Shown piece after piece: positions 55,511-64,000 of a stretch of DNA of 64,000 nt. Numbering within the stretch: position 1 is the stretch's first letter; each line of letters begins with the position of its first letter. This DNA comes from Rhytidiadelphus loreus (lineage: Eukaryota; Streptophyta; Bryopsida; Hypnales; Hylocomiaceae): contig OX344763.1 of NCBI GenBank assembly GCA_947034895.1, forward strand, positions 70,017,093 to 70,081,092, given 5' to 3'. The notes beneath the pieces are model-generated. The model ran no database searches and was not told the origin of the DNA. It was given only the letters and a program-made list of their open reading frames with translations. The position numbers were made by a program, and so were the translations under genes.

Positions 55511-58500
55511 CTAGTCACCAGGCATGAATGTGGAATTGCTCGGCACCTCATCAGCATTAGGGTCTGTATCTTCGTAAGACTCTTCGTTGCTCATGTTGTC
55601 GCCCGAGCTTTTGATTTCATCATCTTCTCTTGTTACTACTTTGATATGTACCTCACGCTCTACCTCTGAGTTCAGATTTCGAACTTCTGTATCTACACCA
55701 CGTAAGCCTTCAGGTTGTACAAGTCGTTTTGTGAGCCTCGATGCATCCGTAGTTCCATCCATGTTGGATGCAGGGTGTCGCCCTCCTCTACTTGATTGTC
55801 CAACATTCTGGGTGGAACATCCCGCTACAATGGTACACCGTTGGACAATTTGAGTGGGTCGTTTAGGGTTTCGAGGTCCCCTCTCGTCAACCCTCCTAAT
55901 ACGCCTTTTCTGGCCTCTACTGTTGCGCCCCTGGATTCCTAATGATGATTTGCCAGGGCCAGACACGGATGAAGGTTGAGTGGGTTGTGGAGCTGAGCCG
56001 TGAACCTCTTCATCAACCGTCTGTAGAGCACCTCCACGCACCGGTGGCCTTGTTGGAAGGGTTGGGATAGACCTCCTCACTGTTGCCACATTTGTAGTCG
56101 TCTCTGGATTCAACGGCACATTCCGACTTCGATTCATAACATATGCCAATGGCACATCATCATCATCATCTGTAGTAACAGTTGTTCCGAAGGTAGATGC
56201 GTTCAATACAACGGGATTTGGCATTCCCTCGTGTATAACTTCATTGACTTCAATGGCCTCTTCTTCATGTTCGCTTCTCATTGGAACTTGTGCACTACTT
56301 CTTAAATTGTGGGCCATATTCGGAGGCGAACTAGTTGATATTGGAGATTTAGCTTCTTCCTCTACGGGTGCCATAGGAATAGGTACGCCTTTGTCGTTGT
56401 TGTCGGGGGTGCTTTCCCTCCTTTGTGATGCATGTGTCGGCGAAATTGCATCCATAGTGTGCATGACGTTCTGCGGTGGACTGCGTACAAGTGAATTTCC
56501 AGGAGAAACATACCCATCATCACTAAAGTCAAATGTATTCCCGTATATTGGTTGTGGAAGACTAGGTGGTGGCCTAACCATTGCATTCCAAGGATTGTTG
56601 CGCAACCGATCCTCTTCATCCCTGCGGTTCTCGCGTTCTCTCATAAAATCTGGAACAACGTCGTCTTCTTCCCCTGAAGACAAAGGCCCATCACGCTCGT
56701 CCTCATCATCTCCATCTGCAAGCATCTGGTCGTAAAAAATGGCTGGGTTGTGTCCACGTTTTTGACGTTCAAGTTTGTTGTTTGCATAGATATACACCAA
56801 TGTCTCCGCCTTTGTCATGGCCAAGCCGTTTCGCACTTTATTGTGCACAAAGGAATACATGCTCCAATTCCTTTTACACGAAGATGCAGAGCACGTCAAA
56901 CCGAGAATTCGCTTTGTAATTTTTGGAAGAGCATTACCCCCCACACGATTCCACCATTGATGAGGCAATAATTGGCATTCAATGATATCGGGAGCCTCAT
57001 GTAAAGGATCGAATGCACCTGTCTTCTCTTCAAATTGAGTTAGCTCCTGCATTGCCTCCACCACTGATACGTTCAATGGTACGCTTAGTTTTTGTATGAT
57101 TCGATTCAAAGCTCCCTTCGCGTAGCCATTGTTATGAATAGCCTCCACGTCACTCAAGTATGGATTTAGTAGTGCCCCCGCATAGTGTAAGTCAGTAATC
57201 ATCAACTTCCAACGAGCATCAAATTATTTCTCGTATCGTGTTGCCACCACTGGATCAAGGAAAAATGGAGCATTCTTGAGAGAATAAACGTGCTCCTTCA
57301 AGGCTGTCATCATTACTAAAGCTTTCGGCATTGCCGGGACTTTTCCATCAAAATGACGAAGACAAAGCAACACGGGCTGTACCATATGGAGGAAATTGTC
57401 GCACTGAACCCAAAACTCTTCTGAACGGATACCTTGCCTTGCAAGTTTGGCCTTGCCCATAATAAAATGTCCATTTCTGCGGTTTTGCAAACTCAACTCG
57501 AAGGTCATGTATGTCTCATCCAGTGTCACGTTGTGCACTGCTTGCTTGCAGTCTACCAAACGATCAATTATCAAGAAATTTGTGGCAAAACGTGTTTTGC
57601 TTGGAAGTCTCAACACTTTGTTTGGTGAAAATCTCCGAAACAACGCCAAAGTATGTTGGTATTTCTTGATGAACTTCACAATTGATGAAGCCTTTTTTAC
57701 CAACTCCTTTATTCTCTTATCCTTTCCCCAGTCTTCTAAGAGTAAGTCCAAAATGTGTGCCGCACAACCCTGCCTATAAATGTGAGGGTACCTTTCTTCC
57801 AACTTTGCCATCGCCCCCGTCATGACTGCAGCATTGTCCGTACACAATTGTACAACGTTGGTAGGCCCAACTTCCTCAATGTATCGTGCCATCCTCTCAG
57901 TCGTGTAAGATATATCCTTCTTCTCCCCAGTACTATCCACTGATCCTAAAAAGACATCCCCGGCGGGACACACCAACATCATATTCAATAACGGACGCGA
58001 ATTAGTATTGGACCAACCATCTGAACAAATTGTCGCTCCATACTGACTTATTGAAACCCTCGTCCACTCCGAAACCATGGCTTGAACCGATGCCTTCTTA
58101 ACATCTATCATTTTCGTGCGAATCGCATTATACGGTGGCGGTTGGTACACGAATCCAGCTGCTGCAGTTTGTTTAACAGCATTCACGAAGGCCGGGTGGC
58201 GCACAACGTTGAATGAAATCTTCGCCTCGTAAAAGAAAGAAGCCCACAACCTATCCAACTCTTGTCTGTGGCCCGTTTGTAATGATTCATCCATGCTTCT
58301 TTGCCGAGAAACAGATGGCGTGTTCCTCCTTCTCTCAAGCGTTGTTCCAGTAGAATCTACTGAATCAGGCGTAGGAATTGGTCTTGCATTTGATTCAAAG
58401 GGATTGAGAGACCCTTCTTCTTTGACATCCAACGCAGGTGCGACAATAGACTCTGCAACAATAACTGGTGCATCATGTCTAGTCGGTGCATCATTCATCT

Positions 58501-58786
58501 CTTCATAACTCATGGACCTTGGAACTTGCCCCTCGCCAGTCCTAAATTTTTCTCGTACAATTCTAGGGATCTCCTTACAACGCTCCGATGTAGTCGAGCC
58601 GCCATAGCCAAAGTGAATCAATGCTCTCTTCCGTACAAATGCTTTGCTCCACTCACAAAACACGCATTTTCGAGCATGGGGGGAATTACCAGTTGGGGTG
58701 CACGGTACTAGCCAAGGGTCCCAATCCTTTGTGGACCTCTGCATATCATTCATGGTCCCCCCCCTCCCAACACCTTGTCCAGCCAT
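55511..58786 (-). pseudogene. hAT transposase 2, nearly intact (one in-frame TAA)
   Basis: From ATG 58786 (MAGQGVGRGG; an in-frame ATG at 58903 would add 39 hydrophobic residues): BED-type finger KCVFCEWSKAFVRKRALIHF, then DUF659-like RHPAFVNAVKQTAAAGF, ICSDGWSNTNSRPLLNMMLV, VFLGSVDSTGEKKDISYT, then VVQLCTDNAAVMTGA, GCAAHILDLLLEDWGKDKRI, the LHYAGALLNPYLSD helix, and the C-terminal hAT dimerisation block CKRNWSMYSFVHNKVRNGLA. An acidic Ser/Pro tail follows to TAG 55511-55513. The only lesion found is TAA at 57224-57226 between RYEK and FDARW. About 1,090 codons, longer than typical hATs because of the disordered tail. Confidence 0.92.
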
Positions 58787-59094
58787 GTAGTAGATCAACG
58801 TTGGGTCTTCAAAGAAAATGACTACAATAATCACATTAATACTATGGAAGATGTGATGACAAAGCAACCCGCTTAGAGTGGTCTTGTAAACCCTTCTAAA
58901 CATGGTTGTTGCCCTCCAAAGAAGTTAAACGTCCGCATGATGAAGCCTCTTTCAAAGGTCCAAGACAAGAGTTTTATCAACGGAGCCAAGGTGATAAAAC
59001 AAGGGGTACCCCTAGAACTTTATACCCGAAAACTCCTTGGACCCACGGTCGCCCCATGAGAGAATGCGGGTCCAGAAACCTGAAATAAATCAGA

Positions 59095-59275
59095 TGAAGG
59101 GCGACTGCGAGTGATGGGTGACTGCGGGTCTAAGATTGGGCAACAACGGGTCCAGAATTGGGCGCCACAGGTCCAGGAATGGGCCACTGCGGGTCCTGGA
59201 ATAGGCGACTGCGGGTCTTACGGGTGACCGCGGGTACAAGGGCGACCGCGGGTCCTCTATGAGGCGACAAAGAGG
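59095..59275. repeat. GGCGACTGCGGGT array between hAT 2 and the second gene
   Basis: About nine copies (GGCGACTGCGGGT, GGTGACCGCGGGT, GGCGACCGCGGGT), some decayed (GGGCAACAACGGGT). It lies 0.3-0.5 kb upstream of the hAT start codon. Confidence 0.8.
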
Positions 59276-59830
59276 CCTTGCCTAGGGTGGAGAATTACCC
59301 CCCTCATTGCCCCAGTCAGCTTAGGTTTGACAAAAAAGCCCCCCATGTTGTGCCATTTTTTTGGATAATTCTTGCAACTCCCTAGAGTAATTTGGGGCCT
59401 ATAATTGAAACTATGAATTCATAATTTCCAAAAAAAATTAAGCCTTGAAAATAGAAAATTCTAGTGTTTGCCCTGGAGTGAAAATGAGTGGGTCAATTCA
59501 CCCTAGCCGTGACAATTGCTCTCAACTTCAATAACAAGTTATTTTCCAATCCAGCAAGTTTTGAAGTGTCCTTTTTTTTTAATTCTCTTTTAATTCCTAA
59601 AGTCCGAACTCCCAAGGCCATTTTCCTGCCAAAATTTCTAGAATATTCAAGTATTCACAATTTTGCAAACATAAATAACCAAAAATTTATATCTATATTC
59701 ATGTACTCTTGTCAAGGAATTACATAGAATTCAATGTGCTTGCATTGGAATGTTCAAAATGGATAATATCCTTTTATATATACATAATATGGAATATACA
59801 TAGTCCTCAAAAATGTGCTAAAAAGGAAAA
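59276..59830. other. Spacer between the two genes
   Basis: No gene. TTACCCCCCTC at 59296 is the weak inverted counterpart of 54554. Confidence 0.4.
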
Positions 59831-61483
59831 TCATTCAACATCCATTTTGCCCTTCTCTTTGTGGTCATGAGCCTCACGTTCCATCTCATACAAGACTTTC
59901 CTACCTTCCAATAGCAAAATCCTAAGGTATCGGTCATCCTTCCCCAACTTCTTTGCCAACCAAAATTGCTTGAAAGATTTTTGGAACTTCAAAAGCGCCT
60001 TCAATGTATCCTGATGTTCTTCCAATTTTGGATCCAAGGACAAAGAAACCCCAAGCTTCTTTTTCAAGTCAACTACTTCCGTAAGAGACAATGTCTGTTT
60101 GGTAGCCACGTCTTTCCAACCACACATTTCTGCAACACGGTGAAGGGGGGCTTTGTCCTTTAATGCTTTCAAGAAATTTAATCTTGATCGTGCTTCTTCC
60201 AACCCTCGCTTCTCCAAGTCTGCCTGATCTTCCTCCAGCTTGCATGCTTCCATAATTTTGGCAAGCCGTTCTTTGGCAAACTCATTGCTAGAAGAACTAG
60301 ATCCTCCAACATGCCGAGAAGAGAATCTAAGGTAAAATGCTTCCAAGTCTAAAATGTTAGTTATTTGCGTTGACAAAAGAACTTGCCGACTTTCAAGTTC
60401 AGCGCGTAAGCTATTTACAATATCTCCATTCAAAGTTTGCGTTTCTTGATTGCGAAGCTTCTCACATTCTAGATGCTTTTCATCCAACTCATTTAGAAGC
60501 TTCTTGAGTTGAGCTCTATAAACAGCTTTGCTGTCTAACATTATTGTATCAGGGACAGTTCCATCTTCAACAAATTTCTCACTTCGGTACATGTCATCAA
60601 CACAATCCAATTGGAACAAAGAAGGCTTCACATCTTCTTCTGTTTCCATCTCTGTCCAAAAAACATCATCTTTTGCTTCTTGCATGCATGCAAGCACATA
60701 CTGCAAAACTTCGTCCTCTTCAGTGCAAGGGACTGTAATCGGATTCACCATAGTAAGAGGCAAAATATCAAGATTTTGTGGTTGCCTAGCTGGTTCACCT
60801 TCTTCTTCCATTCTCGGGGGAGGTAAATTTTGTGAAGTAGAAGCCACCATCGCCATGTTTTGGGGCTCCATTGGAGGGTCTTCACCAAGGTTGTCTTCCT
60901 CTCCCGAAGATGAATCAGATGATGTCCACTGAAACTACTCATCGGGCACTCCCTCCTTCAAGTTTTTCTTCTGACCTAGCCCTTCACGTGGATTGGCAGA
61001 TAGATCCGCCCTTGGAATGTCTTCTGTCAGTGGAAGGCGAGCATGCTTCACTCCCTTGATTGAACTCCAATCCACTCTTCGAAACAAAATGAGTTCCGCA
61101 TACACCATTGCACATATGAAATACGGGACTTCGCTCCTGGGCACTGAATATGTGCCATACAAGTATCGATAAATTTCGATACAACGTTGCACAAATGCAT
61201 CATTACGGCATGGATGCAAATTGGCCGTATTGTTGCGCTGATTCGTGTAGTGCCGATGATAAGGGAATAACTTGTTGATGTGGCACCACTCCACGAAGGA
61301 CTTACAAGTCTTGGCGGTCCAGTGGCCCGTAATTCGATCCCAACCTCGGTAGGCCACACACTCTGGGTCCAAAAGGATGCGTCGTTGCCTAGGGTGCATG
61401 GCTCCTTTTGCCTTGGTCTTCTTCTTGTGGTCTGCCATTGGAGATGCTCTCGAGATTTGGGGCAAGGAATCTAAAACTAACAA
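59831..61483 (-). pseudogene. Second gene of the hAT 2 region: unknown N-domain plus coiled coil, one TAG
   Basis: A single frame of ~550 codons from ATG 61483 (or 61438, MADHKKKTKAKG) to TGA 59831, broken only by TAG 60935-60937. N-terminal part: basic KKKTKAKG, then ECVAYRGWDRITGHWTAKTC, FVEWCHINKLFPYHRHYTNQ and RCIEIYRYLYGTYSVPRSEV, a compact ~150-residue domain I do not recognise. C-terminal part: acidic Ser/Glu region, then ~250 residues rich in Leu/Glu/Lys heptads (coiled coil). It has the same strand as hAT 2 and the same repeat arrays on both sides, so it may be an accessory gene of that element. Alternatively it belongs to an adjacent element of the same family. Confidence 0.6.
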
Positions 61484-61639
61484 GTGCCCGTAAAATATTA
61501 TCTAGCGAATAGTGAGTGATGGAGTAAAATCAAGAACATGAGCCACATGTAAGTGAAACTCAAAACCCAAGCTCCCGGGCATGCAATCAGCCACTGTAAA
61601 GTAGGTGAAAGGGAGTACGCAGCAAGAAGGGAAAGTGGC

Positions 61640-61905
61640 AAAGTCGGGTGGGGAGACAGCTAATGAACCGGCAATCGCCCTATGGCAAGTTCAGGAAGGG
61701 GCGCGTGTAGGTCTGAGAGCGACCGCGGGTAGAACGACTGCGGGTCTAAGGGTCCGACTGCGAAGGCGACTGCGGGTAGGGCGATTGCGGGTCTGGGCTA
61801 GTAGGAATGGGCGACTGCGTGTGGGGCGCCACAGAGTAATTTCTGGACCCCGACAGTGGGGCGACCGCGGGTGGGCGACTGCGGGTACAGGGCGGGATCT
61901 TGAAT
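61640..61905. repeat. GGCGACTGCGGGT array upstream of the second gene
   Basis: About ten copies (GCGACCGCGGGT, CGACTGCGGGT, GGCGATTGCGGGT), plus orientation, 0.15-0.4 kb upstream of the start codon. Confidence 0.8.
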
Positions 61906-63240
61906 TTCTGAACCTCTAAGACTTTCACTTTGAAGTTCTCTTACACAAAATTCTAGACAGAAATTTTAAGTTACCAATGCACTTCATAAAAATGTATTGC
62001 ACCTCTTCATCTTTTATTTAAAACTTCAAATTATGCTTCTTTAGCCATTTTATTAATTATTGTTGCAACTTATTAGATTTGACATGCAAAAAGAGGATTC
62101 CCTCCCTAACATCACTTTTGCAATTTCAATAAAAAAATAATCAAACATAAGAAATTTACCATCCATAATTCTTATGGTTGTGTTTTATTTTCCAATGCAA
62201 TCTCTATTATGTTTAGTTTGAATTTTTATGGTGAATCCATTATAAAATTAGATCCAACTATGAAGAATGTGGGATTCTTGATTAATGTAGACCACTTTTG
62301 GAGAGCTCCAAAAGAAGGGGTTTGGGAATTGAGGGGTAAATACCTTTTATTCATTTATGGTGAAGTGTGATTGACACATTATGAATTGCGTGGGAGAACA
62401 AAACTCAATATAATCAATTATGCATTGCAATATACAATGCATAGGATGGGTGTAGGAAGATGGTTGTTCAAATATCCCATAAAGATTGGGTGTGACAGCA
62501 TGAGCTTCCATATAACTTTCATCATATGCTTCATCAAGCACATATAACCTTCATCATGTGCTTCATCAAGCACATATAACTTTCATCATGTGCTTCATCA
62601 AGCACCGTGAAAGTGCAGCTGGGAACTAATTGTTACAATTAATTGTCATAGCTATTTCCCTGCTGTTTTCATGGTTTTGTTCAAATTTTATTTATGTGTA
62701 CATTCATAGGTACCCAAACATTAAAACTTGTTTCATATTCATTAAAAGTGTAGCCATCATATTTACAAACAAAGGGATTAAATCAAGGGCATACATTTGT
62801 ACATTTTCAATATTTGGGGATTTCAAACTTGTGAACCAAGAATAATGGAGCACAACATTTATGGGTATATATTTTATTGGGGGGATCACATTTATGGGTA
62901 TATATTTTGGGGGGGGGATCACAAATGTAAACCATTAAAGTATTGGGCCCTAACCAATTAAACATTCATATACCATGGACTATTTAGCAAAATATGATCA
63001 TCCATCTGAGATAAACAATCCATGCATTGTTTAGCAAAATCATAGTATAGAAATGTAAAATGAAGTTATTTGTCAAGCACATTGCTATTTCACATGTCTA
63101 GCATGACTTTAGTACTATTATCTTCATAAATAACTTATTTCTTTCTATGATCCCACTTCAAAAATCAAAATAGGTACTTATGCCATGGTACAAGGCTGTC
63201 ATTTGATGCACCACAACAATGTCTCCAGTCACGAACAATT
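61906..63240. other. Non-coding stretch
   Basis: No gene supported. 62512-62605 has three copies of a 34-36-bp unit (CATATGCTTCATCAAGCACA type). 62855-62925 has ATTTATGGGTATATATTTT twice and a run of G near 62907. Confidence 0.5.
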
Positions 63241-63242
63241 TG

Positions 63243-63379
63243 CCCGTGGCACAAGGTTGTCCAAGTTTGCCCACGCTTGGTTTAACCTATTATTGGTCCG
63301 CTCAAAGATATCCGTGGTGTTGATTTGAATGCTCAGAGATTGTGTAAATGCGCGTTCTATCCCGTGCTCATCATCCTAA
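63243..63379 (-). CDS. Candidate exon of unidentified gene
   Basis: After a CACCTTAG acceptor the minus frame reads DEHGIERAFTQSLSIQINTT then DIFERTNNRLNQAWANLDNL and VPRANCS, followed by TGA. It joins in frame with the exon at 63.49-63.59 kb. Unrecognised protein; could be a terminal exon. Confidence 0.3.
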
Positions 63380-63488
63380 GGTGGAATTGTCATTAGTACA
63401 TATGATATTCACAGAATGGGGTAAAAACAATATTAACGTAGCAGGTATATTTACTCGTGTTGTGGTATCCACACATTGCACTAACCTT

Positions 63489-63800
63489 AATGAGTTGTAA
63501 CAACAAGCATCCATTCTCAGACTCGGAAAGTTTCTCGACATCCTCAAATTCTTCTAATAAAGCCCTACATCTCCCAACCCCCCATATCAATGAATATTAA
63601 AACATAACAACTAAATATGGGTATTTTTAGCATATAATCTTATAATACAAGTTTTGTACTAGAACAACCGAACCTGAGGTTTGTGCAATCTTTTCCTTGC
63701 CGAACCCACACATATTCTTCCATCATGGCCCACCCCTCCCTAATGGCCTCATCAAATTTGGCTCCCCAAACAATATCGCGTGTGTTTTGTATCAAACACA
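63489..63800 (-). CDS. Candidate exons of the same unidentified gene
   Basis: One block reads NTRDIVWGAKFDEAIREGWA then MMEEYVWVRQGKDCTNLR, ending before AGGTTCGG near 63674. A second (about 63570-63489) reads CRALLEEFEDVEKLSESENG then CLLLQLIK and ends AAG|GTTAGT at 63489/63488. Both are charged and helical-looking and lack stops. I know no family. Confidence 0.3.
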
Positions 63801-64000
63801 TCACTCATCCTGCAGCAAATAAGCACTAATAGTGAGATGAAATGTCCACCACCAACTATCCAAATAGAATTGTTCATTAATACATGTTCATTTCATTATT
63901 CAAGGATTCAAATCACCTATACAAAATGTAGGGCAATATTTTACTTACCCATTTTGCTGGCTTGGAAATGGCCTTTGGACTCATTGCACTGGCCATAATG

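Noticed and set aside
5429..61000. Reassigned genetic code (TAG/TAA as Gln, as in some ulvophyte algae) to explain the in-frame TAGs
   Set aside because: The same genes also carry frameshifts and in-frame TGA, and several TAGs do not sit at Gln positions in the homologue. Decay is simpler, though the TAG skew itself is real.
54590..61905. CRISPR-like arrays (regular GC-rich repeats)
   Set aside because: Repeats are ~13 bp, unevenly spaced, and in a eukaryotic hAT context; no cas genes.
59296..62341. GAGGGGTAAA / TTACCCCTC as defined termini of hAT 2
   Set aside because: Only ~9 bases match, a third copy at 62332 is in the wrong orientation, and no 8-bp duplication is visible.

Overview
The window is eukaryotic nuclear DNA, AT-rich, with short GT..AG introns, plant-style hAT transposases and short CCCTAAA telomere-like runs near 44.93 kb. 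A green plant or alga is likely. I cannot name a species, and a non-seed plant is only a guess. Almost all of it is transposon. I see no complete host gene, no rRNA or tRNA and no CRISPR.

0-32 kb holds two related giant DNA elements in mirrored orientation, one apparently nested in the other. Element A (3787-20803, 17,017 bp) has matching inverted ends (AACAC..ATATTC) and a 4-bp TTAA duplication. It sits inside an array of ~179-bp repeats whose uninterrupted units show the empty site. Its left half carries a minus-strand cargo gene: N-terminal domain, ParB-like domain, degenerate DNA-methyltransferase-like domain, acidic coiled coil, FCP1/NIF-type HAD phosphatase domain, and a Ser/Pro tail. 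Its right half carries a plus-strand DDE transposase of the VGHTH / DUF7869-like type. Element B has the same plan reversed: transposase on the minus strand at 1-617, running off the window, and cargo on the plus strand at 25.1-31.9 kb. Both are decayed, with in-frame stops (mostly TAG) and frameshifts.

The most striking signal is a set of odd-length palindromes centred on TCGA-N-TCGA. Element A uses AGCTCGANTCGAGCT and element B uses TATCCTCGANTCGAGGATA. They fill the 5'-UTR introns of both the transposase and the cargo gene in both elements, and recur in most internal cargo introns. A 383-bp MITE at 52745-53127 shares A's ends and A-type palindromes. A ParB/methyltransferase-like protein together with family-specific palindromes suggests a self-recognition system carried by the element. 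That link is inference.

32-42 kb is non-coding repeat-rich DNA: a 77-bp array, an 81-bp array, a dispersed CAAAGCTTCGCCG motif, and a G-rich GGGCGAC array. 42.1-45.4 kb is a broken hAT element with a CCGTCC..GGACGG palindrome cluster. 45.4-48.7 kb has candidate exons of an unidentified minus-strand gene. 49-54 kb has two MITEs, an 18-bp array and AT-rich DNA. 54.6-62 kb holds a nearly intact hAT transposase and a second coiled-coil gene, bracketed and separated by GGCGACTGCGGGT arrays. The last 2 kb has candidate exons of another unknown gene.
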